64,000 nt of DNA, from positions 620,001 to 684,000 of the forward strand of contig NZ_LIUF01000002.1 in the NCBI RefSeq assembly GCF_001280425.1. The letters run 5' to 3'. The notes under the pieces are model-generated. The model was not told the DNA's origin. It was given only the letters and a program-made list of their open reading frames with translations, and ran no database searches. Shown in pieces: positions 7,681 through 15,668 of the stretch; position 1 is the stretch's first letter, and the number at the start of each line of letters is the position of its first letter. A program made the translations under genes and the position numbers. The DNA comes from Haloarcula rubripromontorii (GTDB lineage Archaea > Halobacteriota > Halobacteria > Halobacteriales > Haloarculaceae).

Positions 7681-9884
7681 TGGCCAAGGATCTGGAACGC
7701 GATCTCGGACTGCTGTCAGTGGTAGCGATATCAATCGGCGCAATGGTCGGCAGCGGCATCTTCATCCTGCCGGCGCTGGCGGTGAAAGACGCCGGGGCCG
7801 GTATCATCGTTGCCTACCTTCTCGCGGGCGTGCTCGTGCTGCCCGCCGCACTCAGCAAGGCCGAAATGGCGACAGCAATGCCGGAGGCCGGCGGCACGTA
7901 CGTCTATATCGAGCGGTCGATGGGGCCGCTGCTTGGAACGGTCTCCGGCCTCGGCACGTGGTTTTCGCTCTCGTTCAAGGGCGCGCTCGCGCTCGTCGGC
8001 GGCGTGCCGTACCTCGTCCTGCTCTTCGATCTGCCGATCCGGCCGGTTGCGATCACGCTGGCCGTCGTTCTTGTCCTCGTCAACATCCTCGGCGCGGAGC
8101 AGACCGGCCGACTCCAGATCGGCATCGTCGCGGTGATGCTCGTAGCGATTGGCTGGTTCGTCGCTGGTGGCGGGCCGGCAGTCAACACCGCGACGTACGG
8201 TGGGATGTGGGACTACGGTGTCGAAGGAATCTTCGCCGCAACCGGCCTCGTGTTCGTCTCCTTCGCCGGCGTGACGAAGATTGCCTCTATCGCCGAGGAG
8301 GTCGAAGACCCGGACCGCGTCATCCCGCTTGGAATGCTTGGATCGCTCGCCTTCACTACGCTGCTGTACGTGCTTGTCGTCGCCGTCGTCGTCGGCGTCA
8401 TCCCGCTCGACCAGCTCGCCGGGAGCACGACGCCCATTGCGGACGCGGCAGAGACGACGCTCGGCACAGCTGGTGTCGCGGCCGTCGTTCTGGCGGCGAT
8501 TCTGGCGCTGGTCAGTACAGCTAACGCCGGTATCCTCTCCTCCTCGCGCTACCCGTTCGCCATGAGCCGTGATGGGCTCGCGCCCGATCTGCTCAGCACG
8601 GTCAGCGACCGCTTTGGCACGCCGGTGACCGCCATCACGCTGACCGGCGGCGTGATGTTGCTGCTTATCCTCTTCGTTCCGATTCTGGAGATTGCGAAGC
8701 TCGCGAGCGCGTTCAAGATCCTCGTGTTCGCGCTCATCAACGTCGCGCTCATCGGCTTCCGTGAGAGCGACGCCCCCGACTATGACCCCTCCTTCGAGGT
8801 ACCGCTCTACCCGTGGACGCCGATATTCGGCACCCTCACCGGATTCGCCCTGCTGACGCAGATGGGTCCGGTTGCGATAGTCGGGGCCGTCGGCATTGTC
8901 GTCGGCAGTGTCGTCTGGTATCTGGGCTACGTCCGACCGCGAGTCACCAGAGAGGGCGCGATCAAGGAGTCCGTCCGCCGGAGCATCGGCGACCGCGCGC
9001 TCGACCGGACCGAGGAGACGCTCGACGAGACGGCGGATACCTCCGTGCTTGTCGCCCTTCCCGAGGGGTCCTCGCGGCAGAGCGAAGCGACACTGCTTGA
9101 GGTCGGGGCCGCGCTCTCGCCGACCGGCAGCAGCCTTTCTGTCGTCCAGTTCGACGAAGTGCCCGACCAGCAGCCCCTCGATTACGCCTCCGGCGTGCAA
9201 TCCCCGGACGACCGCGAATTCGAGTGTCGGACCGATACGCTGGCGGCTGCCCTCGACGTCCCGGTCGAGTACGGCGAACTTGTCAGCCACCACCCCGAAC
9301 GGGCCGTCGCCAACGCCGTCGACGAGCGGGGCGTCGATGTGCTGCTGGTGGAACGTGGCGCGTCCTTCGAGGACTCGCTACTGGGCGACAGTGTCGACCG
9401 CATCCGGAAACAGACGGACTGTGATACCATCGCCGTCGACGCACAGCCGCTCGACGCGCTGGAGACGATTACGCTGGTCACGACCCGTGGTCCATATGAC
9501 CCGCTGAAAGTCCGCGTTGGGAACGCTGTCGCGACAGCGACCGAGGCCGACCTTCAGTTCCTCTACCCGCTTGATGAGCGCCAGTCGGCCGAACAACGCC
9601 AGCAACTCGAAGCGTACCACGACGACCTGCTGGAACTCTGTGACGTGCCGACGGAGCGACGCTTCGTCGACCGGCAGGACCTTTCAGCGGCGATAGACGC
9701 AGCTGACAGCGACAGGACCCTCCTGATACACGCACACAACGGTGGGCTTTCGGCCCGCCGGTCAAACAGCGACGGGACTACGCAGTCGGCAATTCAAGAC
9801 AGCGACCACGCGTCGATAGAAGTAGACACGAAACGCCATCCCGACGGTGTCGTCGGCCGCCTGCTCGAACGGCTGGCGTTCTAA
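7680..9884 (+). CDS. APC-family amino-acid type transporter with C-terminal Usp-like region
   Basis: A 734-residue fusion. Residues 1-430 form an APC-superfamily permease of about 12 helices. It opens with ISIGAMVGSGIFILPAL, the family's substrate-binding unwound helix 1, and has EAGGTYVYIERSMG in helix 3. Residues 455-734 are soluble and resemble two diverged universal-stress domains (TSVLVALPEG near 457; ITLVTTRGPYDPLK near 600). Such APC-Usp fusions are common in haloarchaea. The substrate is probably an amino acid or other cation, unproven. The gene overlaps the TrkA-N gene by 1 nt, and its stop at 9884 abuts the GGGP synthase stop at 9885. Confidence 0.88.
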   Translation: MAKDLERDLGLLSVVAISIGAMVGSGIFILPALAVKDAGAGIIVAYLLAGVLVLPAALSKAEMATAMPEAGGTYVYIERSMGPLLGTVSGLGTWFSLSFKGALALVGGVPYLVLLFDLPIRPVAITLAVVLVLVNILGAEQTGRLQIGIVAVMLVAIGWFVAGGGPAVNTATYGGMWDYGVEGIFAATGLVFVSFAGVTKIASIAEEVEDPDRVIPLGMLGSLAFTTLLYVLVVAVVVGVIPLDQLAGSTTPIADAAETTLGTAGVAAVVLAAILALVSTANAGILSSSRYPFAMSRDGLAPDLLSTVSDRFGTPVTAITLTGGVMLLLILFVPILEIAKLASAFKILVFALINVALIGFRESDAPDYDPSFEVPLYPWTPIFGTLTGFALLTQMGPVAIVGAVGIVVGSVVWYLGYVRPRVTREGAIKESVRRSIGDRALDRTEETLDETADTSVLVALPEGSSRQSEATLLEVGAALSPTGSSLSVVQFDEVPDQQPLDYASGVQSPDDREFECRTDTLAAALDVPVEYGELVSHHPERAVANAVDERGVDVLLVERGASFEDSLLGDSVDRIRKQTDCDTIAVDAQPLDALETITLVTTRGPYDPLKVRVGNAVATATEADLQFLYPLDERQSAEQRQQLEAYHDDLLELCDVPTERRFVDRQDLSAAIDAADSDRTLLIHAHNGGLSARRSNSDGTTQSAIQDSDHASIEVDTKRHPDGVVGRLLERLAF

Positions 9885-10598
9885 CTACTGAACGGTCGCC
9901 GTCGCATCCTTCGCGCCTTGCACCGTCTCTCGCACTGCGTCGACGCCTTCGTCGTGGACGAGGTCGCCGACGACGATGGTGTCTGCGTGCTGTGCCATGG
10001 TGCGGGCGGACTCGTAATCGTGGATGCCGCCGCCATAGAACAGCGTCGCGTCGTCGAGCGTGTCTGCGGCGGCGGCGACGATGTCGGTGTCGCCGAGCAT
10101 CCCCGAGTACTCGACGTAGACAATCTCCTGCCCGAGGAGGTGTTCGGCGGCTTCGGCGTAGGCGGCCACGTCGGCCGCGTCGAGGTCGCAGTTGGCCTGC
10201 GTGTAGGACGCTACCGACGCCTCTGGGTTCATGACGATGTAGGCCTCGGTGAAGGTCCGCGACCAGTCGATCTCGTCGTCGATGCGTATCCACTCCTTGT
10301 GCGCGCCGGTGATCCAGGCCACATCGCCGGCGTTCATCACGACCGGAATGAGATAGCCGTCGTGACGGTCGCTGTGGACGACTGACGCGGGATTAGACGG
10401 TTCGATGTACACGGGGATGTCGTGTTTCCCGCAGGCGTCGACGACCCGCTTCATCTTCTCCTCTGTCATTCCGGTGGTCCCGCCGACTTCGATGGCGTCG
10501 GTCCCCGTCGCCGCGACGTCTTCGAACGTTTCTCCGTCAACCAGCGTCTTGTCGGGGTCTATCTTCACGATGTGGTCCCAGTCCGCCCAGTCGCTCAT
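9885..10598 (-). CDS. Geranylgeranylglyceryl phosphate synthase
   Basis: A 237-residue TIM-barrel prenyltransferase that joins geranylgeranyl diphosphate to sn-glycerol-1-phosphate, the first ether bond of archaeal membrane lipids. Recognisable PcrB/GGGPS segments are the early [28 protein letters not shown], the mid-barrel YVEYSG, and the glycerol-phosphate loop [14 protein letters not shown] place the start at the ATG at 10598 ([10 protein letters not shown]), since the upstream 17 in-frame residues do not look like the family. It is convergent with the APC gene with no intergenic base. Confidence 0.92.
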   Translation of the reverse strand: MSDWADWDHIVKIDPDKTLVDGETFEDVAATGTDAIEVGGTTGMTEEKMKRVVDACGKHDIPVYIEPSNPASVVHSDRHDGYLIPVVMNAGDVAWITGAHKEWIRIDDEIDWSRTFTEAYIVMNPEASVASYTQANCDLDAADVAAYAEAAEHLLGQEIVYVEYSGMLGDTDIVAAAADTLDDATLFYGGGIHDYESARTMAQHADTIVVGDLVHDEGVDAVRETVQGAKDATATVQ

Positions 10599-10752
10599 AC
10601 CTGCCAGACTTGCGCGTGGCCGTATAACCGCTTCGGATACATGTATCACAGTGAGTCGCGCTGACAGCCCGACTCGGACAGTCCGACCGGCGTCGGCTCC
10701 GGATATATATGTCTCCGAAGATTTATGACGGTTATGTTACAATCGTCAGACA

Positions 10753-11229
10753 ATGACAGCGGACAAGCGCCGGTACGTCGTCACTGCTATCCGAGGTGTG
10801 CTCGTTCTCACGGGCGCTGTCGTGACGGTGGCAGTGTTGTACTCCTTCTCGACGATGCCGACAGCGGCGGCGTCCGGTGACAGCTTCGTCCGCGGACTCT
10901 CGTATCTGTTCGGTAGCGTCTTCTTCGTCCTCGCACTGGGCGGTGCCGGACTCGGCCTTGCCCTCCCATCGCTTCTGGGGGCCGACGACGCGCTGGCGTT
11001 CGACCGCTGGCAACGTCGCTGTCTCCAGGCTGCCGGTGGCCTCTTTGTCGGCGGCTTCGTCGTTGGACTGGCGACGGGACTGCTCACCGAGTTGCCGCTC
11101 GGGCTCCTCCTCTGGCTCGTCGCCAGTGCTCTTGCTGTGCTCGTCGTTAGTTGTGTGCTGGTCTGGCGACTGTTTGCGGTGTTCGTTACTGCGCTGGTCC
11201 GTCTCATCGCCGCGGAAACCGGTGAGTGA
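10753..11229 (+). CDS. Hypothetical four-helix membrane protein
   Basis: A 158-residue protein with four predicted membrane helices: about 12-32, 48-72, 89-109 and 115-145. The N-terminus is basic (TADKRRYVV) and there is a short charged loop (DDALAFDRWQRR) between helices 2 and 3. No family recognised. It is preceded by AT-rich DNA (ggatatatatg and gatttatg, 10691-10727) and followed 61 nt later by the Rieske gene on the same strand. Confidence 0.7.
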   Translation: MTADKRRYVVTAIRGVLVLTGAVVTVAVLYSFSTMPTAAASGDSFVRGLSYLFGSVFFVLALGGAGLGLALPSLLGADDALAFDRWQRRCLQAAGGLFVGGFVVGLATGLLTELPLGLLLWLVASALAVLVVSCVLVWRLFAVFVTALVRLIAAETGE

Positions 11230-11290
11230 CGCAGACAGCGTAGGCGTGCGACGGTAACGCTGATACCAGCGGCAACCTAACGCGCCAGTC

Positions 11291-11692
11291 GTGCAGCGAC
11301 TTACCACAGTCGAGACGGTCCACGAAGACGGGTCGTGGCTGTTCACCGCCGAAGACTCTTACGGAGACCTCGAAGAGGTCGTTCTTGTCCCCTGTGAGGA
11401 CGGCGTCGAGGCATGGGTGAACCGATGTACGCACGAGGCACAGCGATTCGACACCGGGCGGGGCGTTCCGATGCGAGATGACCAGCTCATCTGCCCCCGA
11501 CACGGCTCACTGTTCGACGCCTGTGACGGCGGCTGTGACAACGGCGACGCCGCCGGGACGACGCTCCCCGGCGTCGAGATATCGGAGACCCACGGCGACG
11601 TGTTCCTCACCGACGACGACTACGCGTTCGCTCACGAGGGTGGTATCGACGACGATGACGGGCCGAGTTCCACATCTCACCTCCAGCTGTGA
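11291..11692 (+). CDS. Rieske [2Fe-2S] protein
   Basis: A 133-residue soluble ferredoxin-type Rieske protein. The cluster ligands are C46/H48 (CTH) and C68/H71 (CPRH), spaced as in dioxygenase-type Rieske ferredoxins and NirD-like subunits. There is no membrane anchor, so it is a cytoplasmic electron carrier rather than a bc1 subunit. An acidic C-terminal tail (GGIDDDDGPSS) follows the fold. The start is GTG at 11291. The stop overlaps the GTG start of the next gene by 4 nt (GTGA at 11689). Confidence 0.9.
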   Translation: MQRLTTVETVHEDGSWLFTAEDSYGDLEEVVLVPCEDGVEAWVNRCTHEAQRFDTGRGVPMRDDQLICPRHGSLFDACDGGCDNGDAAGTTLPGVEISETHGDVFLTDDDYAFAHEGGIDDDDGPSSTSHLQL

Positions 11693-11880
11693 CCGGCGGC
11701 CACAGCATCGATCGGGACCGCCTGCGGGCCGGCGTCGTCGAGTGCCCGCTCTGTGAACGCCAGATTCCCGACCCGGTTGCACACGCGGTCGTCTACGGTG
11801 CCGTCGAGACGGTCACAGCTGACAACGCCGATGCCGTCGAGTGTCCAGTCTGTGATGGCGTGACGTTCGTCGCCGACTGA
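11689..11880 (+). CDS. Small two-CPxC zinc-ribbon-like protein
   Basis: A 63-residue protein with CPLC at 19-22 and CPVC at 52-55, an arrangement that would bind one zinc ion. It starts at a GTG overlapping the Rieske gene stop, so the two are translationally coupled and may work together. No enzyme motif is seen. It converges with topA, whose stop lies 10 nt away. Confidence 0.75.
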   Translation: MTGGHSIDRDRLRAGVVECPLCERQIPDPVAHAVVYGAVETVTADNADAVECPVCDGVTFVAD

Positions 11881-11889
11881 CGGCCCGGT

Positions 11890-14373
11890 TCAGGCCTCCA
11901 GTTCGTCCTGCCACTCGCGGACCTGCGTGGCGCTGACGCCCTGGACCTCGGTGGCGACGATGTCGGGGTCGGCCTCCCGGAGCGCCGCCAGCGAGTCGAC
12001 GCCGGCGTCGCCGAGCTTCTCCGCGGTCGCCGAGCCGATGCCGCTCAGGTCCTCCAGGTCCTCGACGGCCGTGCGGGCCTGGTACTCCTCGTAGTTGCAG
12101 ATGGGACAGCCCAGTTCCCAAGGGTCGTCGCTGTCGGCGTCGATGACCAGCTCCGGCAGGTCGTGCTCCTCGCAAAAGGCCTCGGTCACGGAAATGTCGC
12201 CGTTGCGGGGCAGCGGCAGCGAGTAGTCGCAGTCGGGGTAGCGCGTACAGCCGACGAGCCGGGAGCCCGACCGGAGGTGTTTGATAGCCAACTCTCCGTC
12301 GTGCTCGTCGCCACACTCGGGACACGGCCCAATCACTTCGTCTTCGCTTTCGTCTGCCTTCTCGGCCTCACAGCGGGGACAGCCGTGGACGAAGGTGTCC
12401 CGGCCGGCGAGCATCTTGACGTGGTGCATGTCGTGCTCCTCGCAGTGCTCTTCGAGCACCTGGGGCTCGCCCGTCGACGGCAGCGGGAGCGTGTTGCGAC
12501 ACTCGGGGAAGCCGTCACAGCCGACGAAGTACGACCCCTGGCGCGAGCGCCGGACCAGCATGTCCTCGCCGCACTTGGGACAGGGACCGAGCGTCTTGTC
12601 GGCTTTCAGCGACTCCTGAAGGTGCTCGCCGATTTCCTCGCGGGAATCGCGGAGTTCCTCGAAGACGCGCTTGAGCATCTCGCGGGACTCGTCGGCCACG
12701 TCGTCAAGCGTCGCTTCGCCGTTTGCGATGGCGGTCATGTCAGCCTCCAGTTGGGCGGTCATCTCGTCGCTGACGACGTGGTCGGCGAACTCCTCGGCGG
12801 CCTCGACGACGGCCATCGCCAGCGTCGTCGGCCGGGGCGGGTCGCCTTCGATGTAGCCGCGGTCGTACAGTTTCTCGATGGAGTTGTGCCGCGTCGACTT
12901 CGTCCCCAGCCCCTTGTCCTCCATCGTCTGGATGAGCCGCGACTGGCCGTAGCGGCGGGGCGGCTGGGTCTGCTTGGCCTCCATCCGGACCTCCGAGATG
13001 GCCAGCTCCTCGCCCTCTTCGACGTCGGGGACGTGGTTCTCGCTGGCGCTGGAGTAGGGATACACGTCGTGATAGCCCGGTTCGACGAGGCGTTTGCCGT
13101 TGGCCTTCAGCGAGCGGCCGCCGGCGTCGGCGACGACCCGCAGGTGCTCCCACGTGGCGGCCTCGGCGACCGTCGCGAAGAAGCGCCGCACGACCAGCTC
13201 GTAGATCTCCCACTCGTCGTCCGAGAGGTCGACCTTCGGCGGAATCTCGCCCGTCGGGTGAATGGGCGGGTGGTCGGTGGTCTCCTCGTCGCCCTCGGTG
13301 GCGGTGATGTCCTCTTGCTCCAGCAGCGCCTCGGCGTCCTCGCCGAAGTGTCCGGCACCGACGAACTCGTCGAGTAGCGCGTCCTCTTCGAGGTCCTCGG
13401 GATACACCGTGTTGTCGGTCCGGGGGTAGGTGATGTAGCCGGTGGTGTACAGCTCCTCGGCGATGGACATCGCCTGCTGGGCGGAGTAGCCCAGCGAACT
13501 GGCCGCGGAGATGAAGGCGGTGGTGTTGAACGGCGTCGGCGGACTGTCGGTGCGGGTCCGGCGACGGACGCTCGTCACCGTCGCCGCGTCGACGCTCGTC
13601 AGGTCGGCGTAGGCGTCGTCGGCGTCGTCCTCGACCCAGACCCGCTCGGCCTCCTTCCCGTCGTCGTCGTAGAAGTACTGGGCCTCAAAGCCCGAGCCGT
13701 TCTTCTGCAGGTCGGCGAATATCTCCCAGTAGTCCTCGGGATCGAACGCCTGTATCTCGCGCTCGCGGTCGACAATGAGCTTCAGCGTCGGCGACTGGAC
13801 CCGACCCACTGAGATGAAGTCGTCGCCCAGTTGCCGGGCCGACAGCGAGAGGAAGCGCGTGAGCGCCGCGCCCCACACGAGGTCGATAATCTGGCGGGCC
13901 TCGCCCGCGGCCGCCAGGTCGAAGTCGATGTCGTCGGGGTTGGCGAAGGCGTCCCGGACCTCCCGTTCGGTGATCGAAGAGAAGCGGACGCGGTCGACGG
14001 GCACGTCGGTTTCCTCGCGGATGAGTTCGTAGGCCTCCTTGCCGATGAGTTCTCCCTCGCGGTCGTAGTCCGTCGCGATGGTGGCCTCGTCGGCCTCCCG
14101 CGCCAGTTGCTGCAGCGTCGTGACGATGTTCTCCTGTGTCGGTTCCTTCGTCACGTCGGCGTCGATGAGTTCGACCGGCTCGACGTCGCGCCAGTCGTTG
14201 TACTCCTCGGGGAAGTCGACGCCGACGACGTGTCCGGAGAGGCCGACCACGCGGGTGTCACCCCACCGATAGACGTTGACGCCGTTGCGCCGATTCGCGG
14301 ACGCACCCCCTTCTGAGAGGATCTCCGCGATGCGGCGAGCGGCGTTGTCCTTCTCGGTGATAATCAGCCGCAT
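11890..14373 (-). CDS. topA: DNA topoisomerase I (type IA)
   Basis: An 827-residue type IA enzyme that relaxes negatively supercoiled DNA. The N-terminal Toprim domain begins LIITEKDNAARRIA and has the metal-binding DYDREGE at 102-108. The active-site tyrosine is Y316 in GYITYPRTDNT. After about residue 610 come C-terminal zinc ribbons (CPKCGEDM with CDGFPEC; CPECGDEH with CTRYPDC; plus degenerate CEEH/CPRC and CPIC sets). A helix-hairpin-helix closes the protein (DLSGIGSATAEKL). I choose the ATG at 14373, which has an AGGTGGTG Shine-Dalgarno 5 nt upstream and starts with the family-typical MRLIITEK; a longer frame reaching 14520 is not supported. Confidence 0.95.
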   Translation of the reverse strand: MRLIITEKDNAARRIAEILSEGGASANRRNGVNVYRWGDTRVVGLSGHVVGVDFPEEYNDWRDVEPVELIDADVTKEPTQENIVTTLQQLAREADEATIATDYDREGELIGKEAYELIREETDVPVDRVRFSSITEREVRDAFANPDDIDFDLAAAGEARQIIDLVWGAALTRFLSLSARQLGDDFISVGRVQSPTLKLIVDREREIQAFDPEDYWEIFADLQKNGSGFEAQYFYDDDGKEAERVWVEDDADDAYADLTSVDAATVTSVRRRTRTDSPPTPFNTTAFISAASSLGYSAQQAMSIAEELYTTGYITYPRTDNTVYPEDLEEDALLDEFVGAGHFGEDAEALLEQEDITATEGDEETTDHPPIHPTGEIPPKVDLSDDEWEIYELVVRRFFATVAEAATWEHLRVVADAGGRSLKANGKRLVEPGYHDVYPYSSASENHVPDVEEGEELAISEVRMEAKQTQPPRRYGQSRLIQTMEDKGLGTKSTRHNSIEKLYDRGYIEGDPPRPTTLAMAVVEAAEEFADHVVSDEMTAQLEADMTAIANGEATLDDVADESREMLKRVFEELRDSREEIGEHLQESLKADKTLGPCPKCGEDMLVRRSRQGSYFVGCDGFPECRNTLPLPSTGEPQVLEEHCEEHDMHHVKMLAGRDTFVHGCPRCEAEKADESEDEVIGPCPECGDEHDGELAIKHLRSGSRLVGCTRYPDCDYSLPLPRNGDISVTEAFCEEHDLPELVIDADSDDPWELGCPICNYEEYQARTAVEDLEDLSGIGSATAEKLGDAGVDSLAALREADPDIVATEVQGVSATQVREWQDELEA

Positions 14374-14596
14374 CGGACACCACCTGTTGCTGTCATTACC
14401 CGTCGCTACGGAGTCAGTTGTTCTAAAGGCTTTCGGGAAAATCAGGCGACAGCGCGGGTGTGCGGGCGCTTGCGGGGCCGCTCGCGCTCGCGCGAAGGTA
14501 GCCATTATAACTTCGGCCATGCCCCGCGGAGGTGGCGACCCTCGGCACTACTCATCACTTCGACGCACTCTTGCCACTGCCACCCCGACTGTCAGT

Positions 14597-15145
14597 ATGG
14601 ATCGCCGGACGACCAAACTCCTCCGCGGAACCGCCGCCACGCTCGTCTTTGCGACGGCGGCGTTTCACCTCTGGTGGGGACTCCCGCGAAGCATCATCTA
14701 CGCGCAGGCGATAGAGGGACTGTTCGGACGGGGTCTCCCGCCGGACCCTCGCCCGTTTCTGTTTGTCGCCTTCGCAGCGGTACTGCTCGCTGGCCCGTAT
14801 CTCATCACCCGTGGCATCGTCGGTCTACGGAACGCCTATATCGCCGGGACTGTCCTCATGATTGCGTCCATCGCCGGGTGGGTGTTCTGGCACGCCACCG
14901 GGCACGGGGCCTTCCTCGTCGACGGGTTCTCCGCACCATCGTCCGGTGGCGGTGGCCACCACCACGGCGGGAGCACTGCCCTGCTGATACTGGACCATTT
15001 CACCACGGAACCGGTCGAATCAGCTATCAAGACCATCGAAGCGTTCGCCGTAACGATATTCGTGACACTGCTGTGGAAGGACCCTGCGATTATCCCGGGC
15101 GAGCGGCGTGAGAACGTCGAGTCGAACGCATCGAGCGAATCGTAG
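14597..15145 (+). CDS. Hypothetical membrane protein with His/Gly-rich loop
   Basis: A 182-residue protein with four or five predicted helices (about 12-32, 55-75, 82-103, 130-150). A striking loop between residues 112 and 126 is rich in Ser, Gly and His (SSGGGGHHHGGS), which could bind a metal. The start at 14597 is chosen because the upstream in-frame extension to 14276 overlaps the topA start and promoter region and is not membrane-like. An AT element (cattataac, 14502-14510) lies further upstream. The family is not recognised. Confidence 0.72.
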   Translation: MDRRTTKLLRGTAATLVFATAAFHLWWGLPRSIIYAQAIEGLFGRGLPPDPRPFLFVAFAAVLLAGPYLITRGIVGLRNAYIAGTVLMIASIAGWVFWHATGHGAFLVDGFSAPSSGGGGHHHGGSTALLILDHFTTEPVESAIKTIEAFAVTIFVTLLWKDPAIIPGERRENVESNASSES

Positions 15146-15276
15146 CACACGACGCCCCGTAGCGGATCTTCGGACAGTCTCTGACAGTAACCACGCCTGT
15201 AGAATTCAGGATCGACTCGGCAAGAGAACGGCGGTATCGTGACATTTATTATCAGTAGTGTGTCTCTTGTTACAGG

Positions 15277-15612
15277 ATGGGAACTTCTATCCCGGACGTG
15301 GTATGGGACACAGGGATGGACCGGGTGTTTGAAGCACTGTTTACCCGCCGGCGTCGAATGATTCTGTTCATGTTGAAACAGCGGAGTCCACGGCCGATTG
15401 TCGACTTTCTGCCCAGAAGTGCTGGAGCCAGAAATACCGAAGCCGAACTCCGACACGACGACCTGCCCCGACTGGCCAGTTTAGCGTACATCGACTGGGA
15501 CCGAGCGGCCGACGAGGTCTCACGGGGCCAGCGATTCGACGAAATCGAACCGATGCTCGAACTACTCGAAAATCACGCTGATGAACTGCCGGATGACTGG
15601 CCACGGCGGTGA
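15277..15612 (+). CDS. Winged-helix protein (DUF7344-like)
   Basis: A 111-residue predicted DNA-binding protein with VFEALFTRRRRMILFMLKQ as first helix, a recognition helix near DDLPRLASLAYIDWD and a wing. The build matches the haloarchaeal DUF7344 group and the first gene of the window. It has its own TATA-like element (atttattatc, 15244-15253) about 30 nt before the ATG. Target genes are unknown. Confidence 0.68.
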   Translation: MGTSIPDVVWDTGMDRVFEALFTRRRRMILFMLKQRSPRPIVDFLPRSAGARNTEAELRHDDLPRLASLAYIDWDRAADEVSRGQRFDEIEPMLELLENHADELPDDWPRR

Positions 15613-15668
15613 CAGGGCGACAGAGAGACAGAGTCGCCCTGCCCGGTACGGTCGAGTAGAACGCGCTC

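Noticed and set aside
7731-9293. 520-residue minus-strand frame opposite the APC transporter
   Set aside because: Antisense shadow of a membrane protein gene; no domain seen.
12163-13377. 404-residue plus-strand frame opposite topA
   Set aside because: Antisense shadow; topA motifs are unambiguous.
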